From: Prochlorococcus sp. AG-363-O16
GTDB taxonomy: Bacteria; Cyanobacteriota; Cyanobacteriia; PCC-6307; Cyanobiaceae
Assembly: GCA_003280095.1 (NCBI GenBank)
Contig: QCGA01000012.1
Coordinates: 1 to 41,449, forward strand
DNA: 41,449 nucleotides
Direction of reading: 5' to 3'
The notes beneath the pieces are model-generated. The model worked only from the letters and a program-made list of their open reading frames with translations, ran no database searches and had not been told where the DNA came from. A program made the translations under genes and the position numbers. This document shows, piece after piece, positions 19,514-29,838 of the stretch (the first letter of the stretch is position 1; each line of letters starts with the position of its first letter).

Positions 19514-20230
19514 TCAAGATGCTCCTTGATCATCTTGAAGATCTTGTAGAGCTGTTATATCTACTTCTACTGAAGGGCCCATTGTCGAAGAAAGATAAAG
19601 ACTTTTCCAATAGCGGCCCTTAGCACCACTTGGCTTATTCCTGTCAATTGTTTCTTGAAGCATCTTTAGGTTTTCAAGCAATGCCTCTGCAGAAAAACTT
19701 GCTTTACCAAAACGAACGTGCACAATTCCTGCACGATCTGCCCGGAACTCCAATTTTCCAGCCTTAAATTCCTGAATTGCTGAGGCAAGATCTGTGGTAA
19801 CGGTTCCAGCCTTCGGATTAGGCATTAATCCACGAGGGCCTAAAACTCGTCCTAGCTTGGCTACCTTCGGCATCATATCTGGGGTCGCGATGAGTAAATC
19901 AAATCCCATCTCTCCCTTGCCAATACTTTCTACCAGTTCATCTTCTCCGGCAAGGTCAGCACCTGCAGATTTGGCCTCAGCAACTTTCTCCCCTCGAGCA
20001 ATAACTGCTATGCGAACACTCTGACCTGTACCCTTGGGCAGTGCAACTGTGGTTCTCAGTTGTTGATCTGTATATTTTGGATCAATTCCCAGTCGCACAT
20101 GAGCTTCGATGGTTTCATCGAACTTTGCAGTCGCAGTTTCTTTAACTAATTGGATGGCCGCAAGAGGCTCATAAGCACGTTCCTCTATCTTTGTGACGAG
20201 AGTGCTAAGACGCTTAGATAGTTTTGGCAT
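19514..20230 (-). CDS. rplA: 50S ribosomal protein L1
   Basis: Binds 23S rRNA at the L1 stalk and controls E-site tRNA release; also often a translational repressor of its operon. The ATG at 20230 (MPKLSKR..., 238 residues) matches the family; a start at 20287 would add 19 atypical residues. Motifs include TVALPKGTG, the two-domain hinge, [15 protein letters not shown] and [19 protein letters not shown]. It follows rplK after 84 bases from the chosen start. Confidence 0.96.
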   Translation of the reverse strand: MPKLSKRLSTLVTKIEERAYEPLAAIQLVKETATAKFDETIEAHVRLGIDPKYTDQQLRTTVALPKGTGQSVRIAVIARGEKVAEAKSAGADLAGEDELVESIGKGEMGFDLLIATPDMMPKVAKLGRVLGPRGLMPNPKAGTVTTDLASAIQEFKAGKLEFRADRAGIVHVRFGKASFSAEALLENLKMLQETIDRNKPSGAKGRYWKSLYLSSTMGPSVEVDITALQDLQDDQGAS

Positions 20231-20314
20231 AAATGATGATGGGGTTCTAACGACAAAATGTCTCCCCCAGTGAGTTTGAATAAACAAGAAAGATCAAAAG
20301 ATCTTGCAACCAAC

Positions 20315-20740
20315 TTAGTCGCCTATTGCGACACCCATGTTGCGAGCCGTACCTTCAATAACCTTCATTGCAGAATCAATGTTGGTGCAGTTGAGGTCAG
20401 GAAGCTTGGTCTTAGCGATCTCCTCTAGTTGAGCACGACTTATGGTGCCGGCTTTACCTTTGGATGATTCACCAGACCCTTTATCGATTCCCGCAGCCTT
20501 GGTGATTAAAACCGATGCAGGTGGGGTTTTAGTGATGAAAGTGAAACTCCGATCTTCAAAAACCGAAATCTCAACGGGAATAACAAAACCAGCTTTGTCC
20601 TGTGTCCGAGCGTTGTACTCCTTACAGAACGCCATGATATTGACCCCATGCTGACCAAGGGCAGGGCCCACGGGCGGTGCGGGATTAGCCTTACCGGCCT
20701 GAAGGGCCAGTTTAATAACAGCGACTACTTTCTTGGCCAT
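20315..20740 (-). CDS. rplK: 50S ribosomal protein L11
   Basis: GTPase-centre protein that binds 23S rRNA around position 1067. The 141-residue product has the usual length; [35 protein letters not shown] at the N-terminus and the RNA-binding C-terminal domain with [30 protein letters not shown] and a GTARNMGV end. First of the rplK-rplA pair, downstream of nusG across a 115-base structured gap. Confidence 0.98.
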   Translation of the reverse strand: MAKKVVAVIKLALQAGKANPAPPVGPALGQHGVNIMAFCKEYNARTQDKAGFVIPVEISVFEDRSFTFITKTPPASVLITKAAGIDKGSGESSKGKAGTISRAQLEEIAKTKLPDLNCTNIDSAMKVIEGTARNMGVAIGD

Positions 20741-20768
20741 CGGCTAGCAGAGTTGGACAACTGCGGAT

Positions 20769-20846
20769 CACCTGAACTTAGTCGAAGGTGTGGCAAAGCA
20801 GAAACGAAATTCCACCTAATAGGCCGTCCTCCACAGGGAAACGGCC
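20769..20846 (-). promoter_or_regulatory. Two hairpins in the nusG-rplK gap (possible rplKA leader)
   Basis: Read leftward, GGCCGT (20846-20841) pairs with ACGGCC (20827-20822) over a 13-base loop, and CACCT (20790-20786) pairs with AGGTG (20773-20769). Neither is followed by a T-run, so they do not look like terminators. In many bacteria L1 represses rplKA by binding just upstream of rplK; these hairpins sit in the right place, but I did not recognise the L1 rRNA-mimic sequence. Confidence 0.3.
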
Positions 20847-20855
20847 GCCAAACAT

Positions 20856-21533
20856 TTAATTTTGCTTGCTGATCTGAGAAAATTCAAGTTCTACTGGGGT
20901 TTCCCTACCAAAAATTGAAAGCAATGCTTTCAATTTACTTCTCTCCCCAGAGACCTCAATAACCTCACCTTGAAAGTCTTTAAAAGGACCAGATGTAACA
21001 AGAATTTGATCACCTTCTGCCAAATCCAACTTCACTACGGTCTTCTTCTCTGCCGCACGCTTAAATATCCTGTCAACCTCCTGTCTACTCAAAGGTCTTG
21101 GTTTGATATGACCACGAACTTTACCTGTAGCACGACGATCCTCAGCACCAACAAAATTAATAACATTAGGAGTACTTCTTACTGCCATCATCGTGTCCTC
21201 ATCTAAAACCATGCGTACAAGCACATATCCAGGGAAAACCTTCTCTTCGGTCGATTGACGACTCCCATCTTTTTTTAATTTCACAGCCGGAGTTTGAGGA
21301 ATCTCTATTTCAAGGATCCGATTACTCACACCAAGAGTTACTGCTCTTTGTTCAAGTGTTGCTTTGACCTTTTTCTCACAACTAGATGCTACTTGAACTG
21401 CATACCAACGTGCTACAGAAGTATTCGCAACAATTGGTTGAGCATTTACTTGAATGGCCTCACCCCCGTCAGCTGGCAAAGGAAGATCCGATAATCCTGA
21501 TGATTCTTGGGATGTGACGTCGATGTCTGGCAC
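20856..21533 (-). CDS. nusG: Transcription termination/antitermination protein NusG
   Basis: Binds RNA polymerase and couples transcription to Rho or ribosomes. The NGN domain begins at RWYAVQVASSCEKKVKATLEQRA (about residue 42), has the usual FPGYVLVRM and NVINFVGA segments, and is followed by the C-terminal KOW domain GDQILVTSGPFKDFQGEVIEV. An N-terminal extension of about 40 low-complexity residues precedes NGN (225 in total against about 180 in E. coli); a shorter start cannot be excluded, but no internal Met lies close to NGN. Upstream is secE, the standard order. Confidence 0.96.
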   Translation of the reverse strand: MPDIDVTSQESSGLSDLPLPADGGEAIQVNAQPIVANTSVARWYAVQVASSCEKKVKATLEQRAVTLGVSNRILEIEIPQTPAVKLKKDGSRQSTEEKVFPGYVLVRMVLDEDTMMAVRSTPNVINFVGAEDRRATGKVRGHIKPRPLSRQEVDRIFKRAAEKKTVVKLDLAEGDQILVTSGPFKDFQGEVIEVSGERSKLKALLSIFGRETPVELEFSQISKQN

Positions 21534-21587
21534 TGGAAAAATGATCTAGGAAATTAAAAGCTGGTACAGCAAGCACTAAATAATCCA

Positions 21588-21830
21588 TCAACGGAAAATC
21601 TGAGATGCGCCCCAACCATAAAAACGACTTACAACAGCTATGGATGCAGCCGAAAGGATAACCATAAGAATGACAGCTATGGACTCGCTGAAAAGTTGTT
21701 GGCGACTAGGCCAAACAACCAGCTTGAGCTCTTCATAAGTTTTAGCAAGAAACCCACTCTTACGAGTCGGCTCTGCATTACCAGATGAAGGACTGATAAC
21801 TTTGGTTTCCTCGGAATTAGGACTGGTCAC
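21588..21830 (-). CDS. secE: Preprotein translocase subunit SecE
   Basis: Small essential subunit of the SecYEG channel. The 80-residue protein has one C-terminal membrane span (about 50-70, AVILMVILSAASIAVVSRF) preceded by the conserved amphipathic stretch with KTYEELKLVVWPSRQQLF, the hallmark W-P-S/T of SecE. The first 27 residues are a polar tail. Position directly before nusG confirms it. Confidence 0.95.
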   Translation of the reverse strand: MTSPNSEETKVISPSSGNAEPTRKSGFLAKTYEELKLVVWPSRQQLFSESIAVILMVILSAASIAVVSRFYGWGASQIFR

Positions 21831-21896
21831 GGAAATGAAACCGGACGCTGATGAACAACCTTGCAGTCTGACAGACTAACGGATCCTGGTGACTGA

Positions 21897-24659
21897 TCAT
21901 TCAGGAAGGAATAGGAGTCCATCTGATTCATCATCGCTCAGCTTTACTCTCACAGTAGAAACACCATTAAACCTCTCTTCTAGCAACTCTGTTGCAAGAG
22001 GGTTTTCCAGTCTACGCCTTAAAACCCTTCTCAAAGGACGCGCTCCATACTCAGGTTCATACCCCTGAGCTGCCAAGGCATCAACTACGGCATCTTCAAC
22101 GCGTAATTCCAACCCCTGTTCCTCAAGTAATTTGCCCAGATCATCCAATTGAAGCCGAACAATTCTCGAAAGATCAACTGCCTGAAGAGGGCGAAATCGA
22201 ATCACCTCATCAATTCTATTTAAGAACTCTGGACGAAATTGTTTACCTAATGCCTCGTCAACCTTATTCGCAAGACTCTCATCAAGCATTACTTGATCAA
22301 CTCCGTCTTGTTTGGACAAACGTGCAGAATCAAGAATGCTACGACTAGCTAAATTACTGGTCATAATTACAACTGCATGTCGAAAATCAACAGTTCGGCC
22401 TTGAGAATCTGTTAACCGACCATCATCAAGAATTTGCAATAACACATTAAAGACATCTGGATGAGCTTTCTCTAACTCATCCAGAAGCAGAACTGCATAA
22501 GGACGGCGCCGAACTGCTTCTGTTAACTGTCCCCCTTCTTCGTAACCGACATATCCAGGAGGAGCACCCAACAATCGTGCAACAGCATTACGTTCCATAA
22601 ACTCACTCATATCAAGTCTGACAAGAGCTTCTTCCTCATCAAAGAGAGAGGCTGCAAGCGCCTTAGCCAACTCTGTCTTGCCCACGCCAGTTGGCCCCAG
22701 AAACAGAAAAGAACCAACTGGTCTTCGGGGATCCTTCATACCCGCACGTGCGCGTCGAATGGCGACCGAAACGGCTTGAACGGCTTCGGACTGTCCTATA
22801 ACTCTTTGGCCTAGATGAGATTCAAGTTCTAAGAGCTTCTGACGTTCACCAGCCAGCAATCGATGGACAGGTATACCTGTCCATCGAGCTACAACATCCG
22901 CGACATCAGCCGCCTCAACTTCTTCCCGGAGCAATACATTCCCTGACTCTTTCCGAATAGCCAAGGCTTGCTCTAACTCTGTACATCTGTTCTCCAAAAC
23001 ACGTAGTTGGTCATATTGCAACCTCGCGGCCTCTTCTAAATCTCCAATACTTTCTGCATCAGCAATAGCACTCTTTAACTCTTTATTCTCTTGCATTAAT
23101 TCGTGCAGTTCACTTAGTTGACCTCGTTCTTCTTGCCATTGCTTCTGGAGCTCACTTAAACGCAATTCTGAATCTTCTTTGGCAGTTTGAAGTTGCAATA
23201 GCTCACTCCTTGGTAACTGATCACCAGCAACTAACGCAAGTTCTAAACGGCGCACCTCTGCTTCTAACTCCTCAACAACTTGTGGTTTGGACGTGACGTC
23301 CATTTTCAGCTGTGCTGCAGCCTCATCAATTAAATCAATCGCCTTATCAGGAAGACAGCGATCACTGATATATCTATCGGCCAACCTATTTGCAGCTTTG
23401 ACTGCGCCATCGGTGATCTTCACCCCATGATGTAACTCATACCTTTCTTTCAGACCTCTCAAAATCTCAATACTTAGCTCAACATTGGGTTCTTTAATAA
23501 AAACCTTTTGAAAACGACGATTCAACGCTTGGTCTTTCTCCACAGTTCTTCGATAATTCTCGGAAGTGGTAGCACCTATACAGCGCAAATCTCCACGTGC
23601 GAGCAACGGCCTAAGCAAACTCGCTGCATCAGCACTAGAACGATCACTACTAATCACCGTATGTAATTCATCTATGAATAAAACCACTCCAGCCTCAGGG
23701 TTACTAACTTCCTTTAAGACAGAACGAAACCTTTCCTCAAACTGACCACGGAATTTCGCACCAGCAATCAAAGCACCCAAATCTAGTGCTACCAAGCGCA
23801 GTCCTTGTAAGGAATCAGGAACCTCTCCGTTTACCATGCGCTGAGCCAATAACTCAGCAATAGCTGTCTTCCCAACGCCTGGCGCACCAATTAAAACAGG
23901 GTTATTTTTTCCACGTCTAGAAAGAACCTTCATCAGCATTCTAATTTCCGAATCACGACCGATCACAGGATCAAGTTCCCCCATTTGTGCCGCAGCCGTT
24001 AGATCACGCCCATAAGCCTCTAAAGCACTAGGTTCCTGCTCTAGCGGCAGTGTCCCCTGGTCAGTTATGGGCACTTGCTCAACACTCTTTGTCTCAGAAC
24101 TGCCAGAAACAATTGAATTTGTCACAGTTGCACTTGATTTAGCAGAAGAAGACATTGCGGAATTAGCTATCCGTCGAGTCAAAGGCAACCGCCGTAATTC
24201 GTTGTCCAATTGTTCGGCAGGCAAACCAAGCCCCCTAAACAAATCTGCGCCTATACGTTGGTCTCCACCAAAAGCAATGAGTAAGTGTGAAACCTCAATT
24301 AACCTGGACCCCCAACTAGACCGTGATCGATCAGCATCTTCAAGGAGTATTTCCAAATCTTCACCTATGAACAACTCCTCACTTCGTGACATAGGTTGCT
24401 GACTCAGAAAACTTTCCAAGCGATCTAAAGCATCCTCATTTTCGATAGGCAAAGGATCAACCCAACTGCTATAAGTGCAATCAGTAAACAAAACCTGTAG
24501 CAAGTGTTCTACATCTAGATTCTTGTGGCGCCATTGCCTAGCCATCTCCTGTCCAGACACCAAAAGATTCCACGAATCATCACTAAACAAATCGGGATAT
24601 GACGTCAGGCTTCCTTGTCTCGGAACCGAACGGCTAGCCTGAGAAGACATATTTTTCAA
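21897..24659 (-). CDS. clpB: ClpB-type AAA+ disaggregase (ClpB2-like)
   Basis: Hsp100 protein that remodels protein aggregates with DnaK. In order: N-terminal Clp domain (about 24-160), a Ser/Thr-rich linker (165-205), AAA-1 with Walker A GAPGVGKT at 258-265 and Walker [10 protein letters not shown] at 325-333, a coiled-coil middle domain (about 455-560), AAA-2 with Walker A GPTGVGKT at 655-662, and a C-terminal D2-small domain. At 920 residues it is longer than E. coli ClpB (857). The divergent N-domain and Ser-rich linker fit the second cyanobacterial paralogue (ClpB2) rather than the heat-induced ClpB1; this is a judgement. Its ATG overlaps the gloA stop codon. Confidence 0.92.
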   Translation of the reverse strand: MKNMSSQASRSVPRQGSLTSYPDLFSDDSWNLLVSGQEMARQWRHKNLDVEHLLQVLFTDCTYSSWVDPLPIENEDALDRLESFLSQQPMSRSEELFIGEDLEILLEDADRSRSSWGSRLIEVSHLLIAFGGDQRIGADLFRGLGLPAEQLDNELRRLPLTRRIANSAMSSSAKSSATVTNSIVSGSSETKSVEQVPITDQGTLPLEQEPSALEAYGRDLTAAAQMGELDPVIGRDSEIRMLMKVLSRRGKNNPVLIGAPGVGKTAIAELLAQRMVNGEVPDSLQGLRLVALDLGALIAGAKFRGQFEERFRSVLKEVSNPEAGVVLFIDELHTVISSDRSSADAASLLRPLLARGDLRCIGATTSENYRRTVEKDQALNRRFQKVFIKEPNVELSIEILRGLKERYELHHGVKITDGAVKAANRLADRYISDRCLPDKAIDLIDEAAAQLKMDVTSKPQVVEELEAEVRRLELALVAGDQLPRSELLQLQTAKEDSELRLSELQKQWQEERGQLSELHELMQENKELKSAIADAESIGDLEEAARLQYDQLRVLENRCTELEQALAIRKESGNVLLREEVEAADVADVVARWTGIPVHRLLAGERQKLLELESHLGQRVIGQSEAVQAVSVAIRRARAGMKDPRRPVGSFLFLGPTGVGKTELAKALAASLFDEEEALVRLDMSEFMERNAVARLLGAPPGYVGYEEGGQLTEAVRRRPYAVLLLDELEKAHPDVFNVLLQILDDGRLTDSQGRTVDFRHAVVIMTSNLASRSILDSARLSKQDGVDQVMLDESLANKVDEALGKQFRPEFLNRIDEVIRFRPLQAVDLSRIVRLQLDDLGKLLEEQGLELRVEDAVVDALAAQGYEPEYGARPLRRVLRRRLENPLATELLEERFNGVSTVRVKLSDDESDGLLFLPE

Positions 24660-25057
24660 TCCTCAGAGGTACGAGAAGCCAACTCAATAAGTTCAACTTT
24701 GTAGCCGTCAGGATCTTCAACAAAAGCAATAACTGTACTGCCATGTTTCATTGGTCCAGGTGGTCTCACAACATTTCCCCCACCAGCAGCAATTGATTCA
24801 CAAATAGTTTGGATGTTGTCCACTCCCAAAGCAATGTGCCCATAAGCATTACCCATTTCATATTGTCTTATATCCCAATTGTGTGTGAGCTCAATGACAG
24901 CCATTTCAGACTCCAATCCGTACCCCACAAAAGCCAATGTAAAGCGGCCAGAAGGGTAGTCCTTCTTCCTCAAAAGCTTCATACCAAGCAACTCAGTATA
25001 AAAACTCAAAGATCTTTCCAGGTCTCTCACTCTGAGCATCGTGTGAAGTATTCGCAT
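24656..25057 (-). CDS. gloA: Lactoylglutathione lyase (glyoxalase I)
   Basis: Isomerises the hemithioacetal of methylglyoxal and glutathione to S-lactoylglutathione. The 133-residue protein keeps all four metal ligands at the same numbers as the E. coli enzyme: H5, E56, H74 and E122. Motifs [18 protein letters not shown] and [11 protein letters not shown] are typical, and the short length fits the Ni/Co-dependent class. Translation is coupled to clpB through an ATGA overlap at 24656-24659, an unusual partnership of aldehyde detoxification and protein rescue. Divergent from eno. Confidence 0.95.
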   Translation of the reverse strand: MRILHTMLRVRDLERSLSFYTELLGMKLLRKKDYPSGRFTLAFVGYGLESEMAVIELTHNWDIRQYEMGNAYGHIALGVDNIQTICESIAAGGGNVVRPPGPMKHGSTVIAFVEDPDGYKVELIELASRTSED

Positions 25058-25107
25058 AAATAACTAGTCTTTAACTGATTTAACTAGATTAATTCTTCGG
25101 TGAAGTT

Positions 25108-25167
25108 CTCCTGAAAAACCTTCAAAAAGTCAGGAGGCCTGGTCACTTGCTACCAATCGGGTGACTC
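25108..25167 (+). promoter_or_regulatory. Tandem hairpins in the eno upstream region
   Basis: CTCCTGA (25108-25114) pairs with TCAGGAG (25130-25136), and GTCAC (from 25143) pairs with GTGAC about 14 bases later. Both lie between the divergent gloA and eno starts. Neither is followed by a T-run. They could be a structured 5' leader of eno or protein-binding sites; no known RNA class was recognised. Confidence 0.25.
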
Positions 25168-25176
25168 AAAACATAG

Positions 25177-26499
<1,323 letters not shown>

Positions 26500-26514
26500 T
26501 TAAGAACAATTATT

Positions 26515-28191
26515 TTATTTTCTTGAGGTTGCAATATTATCAAGCCTCCCTTCACGGCCCAATTTGATTTGAAGCTTCACCCAAGATAAGAAAAACGGTG
26601 TCGCCACGCCAAGAGGGATCCATGCCCAAATCGGACGGCTACTAGCTGCTAGAAGGGCAGCAGACAAACTTAAAAAGCCCAACAAAACTGATTGGGCAAT
26701 AGCATTCTGGGCATAGACCATTCTTCGCAATTGTCTATCAGATTCACCCATGCGAATCTGCAGTTGCAAATCACCTTGTTCTAGTCTTTCCAAGCTTTCA
26801 TCAAGTCTTCGTGGCAAAGCAACAGCCCGGCTTCCTATTGCACCAACCTGACGACCAAGCTCATTAATTAAATCATTAGAGCCGGAACCACTCGATTTCA
26901 TAATTGGAAGAAGGTATGGCTTAGCAATAGCCATCAAATTAAAGCCTGGATCCAGACTACGTCCTACCCCCTCAAAGGTAGACAAAGCTCTCATGACAAA
27001 AATCAGTTCTACAGGGATGCGAAAAGGCTTCCCATAAACAAGCTCATATAAATCTCCCGAAAGCTTATCAATAAGACTTGCACTGAAGGGAGGAGTCAAA
27101 GCCTGCTTAAGCATTACCCTCACTAATCTTCGAACAGGTCCAACATCAACCCCAGAAGCGACCAAACCTGCTAGCTGTAATTCATCAACCAAAGCTGCTG
27201 CATCACCAGCTGCTGCTGCCCTAACCATTGCACCCAATCGACTCCTGAGCCCATCCGAAACAAGGCCCATCATTCCAAAATCGTAATAAATAAGAGAGCC
27301 ATCAGCCGCGACAGCAAGATTTCCCGGATGAGGATCTGCATGAAAGAAACCGAATTCAACTAACTGCCTTAAATAACTTGCGGCTCCGAGCTGGGCAACT
27401 TCAACTGGATCTATACCTACAGCTAGTAATGCCTCACGATCATTGACTTTTATGCCTGGTAGGTAATCAAGACACAAAACACATCTAGTACTAAGTTCCC
27501 AGCTGACTGATGGGATACGAACACGCGATTCATCTAAAAATTGCTGACGAAATCTTGCCGCATATTGAGCTTCCAAGGTGAAATCAAGTTCTCTGAGTAA
27601 TACACGTCTACATTCTTTTGCTATCCCAACCCAATCTCTTCCTCTACCCCACTTCGGATGACACTGAACAACACCAGCGACTTGCTGCATGACCTCTAGA
27701 TCAAGCCGAAAAAGCCTCTGCAATCCAGGGCGTTGAACCTTGAAAACAACCTGACGACCACCTTGCAACGTTGCTCGATGAACCTGCGCTAGCGAAGCGG
27801 CTCCAAGGGGTTCCTGATCAATATCCACAATCTCTGAACAACGACCACCGAGTTCTCTCTCCAGTATTGACTTTGCCTTGGTGAAACTAAAAGGAGGAAC
27901 TTTATCCTGCAAGGTAGCCAACTCAACCACCCAACCTGAGGGCAACACATCAGGTCTGGCCGAGAGCAATTGACCAAGTTTGATAAACGCAGAACCTAAG
28001 TGCAAAAGTTGAGCGGTAAACCAAGCAGCTCTCTGCCTTTGCCGGGACTCACGAGTTACCTTGGTAAAACCTTTGAGATAAGTCCAAGACCAAGAGTCCC
28101 AACAAAGAAGAAGAATCAAATTTAGGACCGTGCTCCAAATTCGCAACGCTCGAAATAGACGCCAGAAGAAACCCAATGAAAAAGAAAACAT
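26515..28191 (-). CDS. ABC1/UbiB-family atypical kinase
   Basis: ABC1 (ADCK/UbiB) protein of 558 residues. The family's atypical ATP-site features are visible: the KxGQ-type motif IKLGQLLSARPDVLP, the Ala-rich loop PLGAASLAQVHRA, the lysine strand VFKVQRPG, the catalytic-loop HADPHPGNLAV and the metal motif YYDFGMMG. The C-terminus has two hydrophobic segments (LLGFLSLSAALLAASS and IWAWIPLGVATPFFLSW) suggesting membrane association. Cyanobacterial members are linked to prenylquinone or tocopherol metabolism and plastoglobule-like functions; the exact role here is not shown. Two bases separate it from the upstream 100-aa gene, so they are likely co-translated. Confidence 0.93.
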   Translation of the reverse strand: MFSFSLGFFWRLFRALRIWSTVLNLILLLCWDSWSWTYLKGFTKVTRESRQRQRAAWFTAQLLHLGSAFIKLGQLLSARPDVLPSGWVVELATLQDKVPPFSFTKAKSILERELGGRCSEIVDIDQEPLGAASLAQVHRATLQGGRQVVFKVQRPGLQRLFRLDLEVMQQVAGVVQCHPKWGRGRDWVGIAKECRRVLLRELDFTLEAQYAARFRQQFLDESRVRIPSVSWELSTRCVLCLDYLPGIKVNDREALLAVGIDPVEVAQLGAASYLRQLVEFGFFHADPHPGNLAVAADGSLIYYDFGMMGLVSDGLRSRLGAMVRAAAAGDAAALVDELQLAGLVASGVDVGPVRRLVRVMLKQALTPPFSASLIDKLSGDLYELVYGKPFRIPVELIFVMRALSTFEGVGRSLDPGFNLMAIAKPYLLPIMKSSGSGSNDLINELGRQVGAIGSRAVALPRRLDESLERLEQGDLQLQIRMGESDRQLRRMVYAQNAIAQSVLLGFLSLSAALLAASSRPIWAWIPLGVATPFFLSWVKLQIKLGREGRLDNIATSRK

Positions 28192-28193
28192 CC

Positions 28194-28496
28194 TTATTGC
28201 AGCATCTCAAACTTACGACTAATTTTTGAGACCTTGTCTCGCAGTCGATCAATTTGTTCCTGAGATTGCTCAAGATTAGAAGAAGATGTCCTCTCATCCG
28301 CAGGATTTGTTGACTGCGAAGACTGCTGATCCAAGCGATCTACCTCTTCTAAAACTTCATCCTGGAAATTCTTCCATTCTTTATTCAAGCGATCTGGTAC
28401 TCCCTTTGCAATTTCCAAAACATCAGCAAACCCAGCTTCAAGCCTTTTCTTTAACTGATTCACAGTTGCTTGTATCAAGGTTTCAGAAAAGCTCAT
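28194..28496 (-). CDS. Hypothetical 100-aa coiled-coil-type protein
   Basis: A short, highly charged, mostly helical protein with no recognised domain. Residues 1-57 form an amphipathic helical region (MSFSETLIQATVNQLKKRLEAGF...), then a Ser/Gln/Asn-rich linker (58-75), then a second likely coiled coil (EQSQEQIDRLRDKVSKISRKF). It has no signal peptide or membrane span. The two-base gap to the UbiB-like kinase suggests an operon and possibly a partner role; that is inference. Confidence 0.75.
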   Translation of the reverse strand: MSFSETLIQATVNQLKKRLEAGFADVLEIAKGVPDRLNKEWKNFQDEVLEEVDRLDQQSSQSTNPADERTSSSNLEQSQEQIDRLRDKVSKISRKFEMLQ

Positions 28497-28573
28497 AACT
28501 TCGCAAAATGTGTAAAGGCTAGTTCCAAAAATGGTTTAGAAAGGAATCAATTATCGTCTAATGAAATTTGCAT

Positions 28574-29077
28574 TCACGACAAGCCTGGCAAGCTAAAAGG
28601 ATATTGAAGGACAGGGGCAGGTAAAACAGGTTCCCTAACTGGCATGAGGTATCGCTGTGGTCGACTTTTAAAAGGTACATCCGACAATCTCCAAATAGGT
28701 TTCAACGTCCTGAGAGCCAGCTCTAGTTCACGCCTACGACGTTTTTCCTCAGCAGACCAAACTTGGAGTTCAGCACGCTTCCTTTGTCTTTTAGTCAATG
28801 CAGCATCCATAGCAAAGACATCTCCATGCAAATTCAATCTCATGCCTTCTTCCAGTGAAACCAAATCTGACAATTGCTGACCTGGAAAATCACTTTTCTC
28901 AAACTGACCAGAAATATGACGTCGATTGTTGATTTGGATAGTCATAACGCGATGTGTGACTTCATATCCAAGAGCAAGGCAAATACCCAAAAGAATTGGT
29001 TTCAACCAAAACCTCAAGCTCTCCTGAGCTCTCTCAGTCACTCTTTTTGAGAAATTTGACAACGGATGTTTAAACAA
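28574..29077 (-). CDS. Hypothetical single-span membrane protein
   Basis: A 167-residue protein with one predicted membrane span (about 24-42, WLKPILLGICLALGYEV) after a basic N-terminus, then a charged, Arg-rich helical region (about 95-125, TKRQRKRAELQVWSAEEKRRRRELEL) and a Pro-rich C-terminus. No domain is recognised. It may be the first gene of a leftward group with the 100-aa protein and the UbiB-like kinase, with a 77-base gap. Confidence 0.7.
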   Translation of the reverse strand: MFKHPLSNFSKRVTERAQESLRFWLKPILLGICLALGYEVTHRVMTIQINNRRHISGQFEKSDFPGQQLSDLVSLEEGMRLNLHGDVFAMDAALTKRQRKRAELQVWSAEEKRRRRELELALRTLKPIWRLSDVPFKSRPQRYLMPVREPVLPAPVLQYPFSLPGLS

Positions 29078-29332
29078 TCACTATTTGAAGCCTTCAAGAT
29101 ACCAGGATTTGAAAGATTTAACGTGAAAACTCATTACCTCATAGCCAAAAGCATGTGACTCAAGGACACAACAAATTGCACCGTTACCTTTTTGTGGGTT
29201 ATGCAAGTTCTCAACAATGAACCTAAAGGCAAACCAAAGATCATAAGCAGGTCAAGAATTTGTTTATTTTCACAAAATATTCAGTGCAGATTCCAATATG
29301 TAGCCATAATCAATCTAAATTCAAAAGGTAAA

Positions 29333-29497
29333 ATGACCTCGAATCAAACTGATCTCAACAACACAGATGAATCCAAAATTAGCTTTAATCGCTGGAAGTT
29401 TATCTGGCCATCATTTATATTTGTTGTAGCAAGTTTTGTCATAGTAATATTATCTGCCCTAGGCTTCCAAGTAGATACATTTATGATTAATAATTAA
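29333..29497 (+). CDS. Small single-span membrane protein (54 aa)
   Basis: The ATG at 29333 is preceded by AAAGG and yields 54 residues: a polar N-terminus, then a strongly hydrophobic span (WPSFIFVVASFVIVILSALGF) and a short tail. An in-frame start at 29192 would add 47 residues of unconvincing sequence. It is not a high-light-inducible protein, since the E-x-x-N-x-R chlorophyll motif is absent. Function unknown; start of the AT-rich accessory region. Confidence 0.5.
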   Translation: MTSNQTDLNNTDESKISFNRWKFIWPSFIFVVASFVIVILSALGFQVDTFMINN

Positions 29498-29566
29498 TCA
29501 AGTTATACAGAGATCTTGAATTGGGGATCAATATCTTCAGCAAATCTAAACTGAGTATTATCAAAG

Positions 29567-29746
29567 ATGCAAACCACTGAACCTGGCACCATAGAACTAA
29601 TAGGAGTCTTAATAATCTTTCTACTGTTACAAGTATGGTGGATAAGTCTAACAATTAAAAATGGGCGTCGTAAAACTCTCAATAAAAACAAATATACGAT
29701 TGAGAAAATCAAAAAAAATTTAGAAAGATTATTCCACCAACATTAA
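29567..29746 (+). CDS. Small single-span membrane protein (59 aa)
   Basis: Short frame MQTTEPGTIELIGVLIIF... with a hydrophobic span at about 9-28 (IELIGVLIIFLLLQVWWISL) and a basic C-terminal tail (KNGRRKTLNKNKYTIEKIKK), consistent with an inner-membrane peptide with its tail in the cytoplasm by the positive-inside rule. No strong ribosome-binding site. It lies 69 bases after the 54-aa gene on the same strand. The composition makes coding likely, but the function is unknown. Confidence 0.5.
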   Translation: MQTTEPGTIELIGVLIIFLLLQVWWISLTIKNGRRKTLNKNKYTIEKIKKNLERLFHQH

Positions 29747-29838
29747 AGATTTTAAAAAAAACGCCATCACTTTTACATAAAGAAGCCAATCTAAGATATA
29801 ACTAATATATCGACTAATCTCATAAGAATCCTCGGACA

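Noticed and set aside
29192-29332. 47-residue N-terminal extension of the 54-aa membrane protein
   Set aside because: Sequence is unstructured and the internal ATG at 29333 has a better ribosome-binding site.
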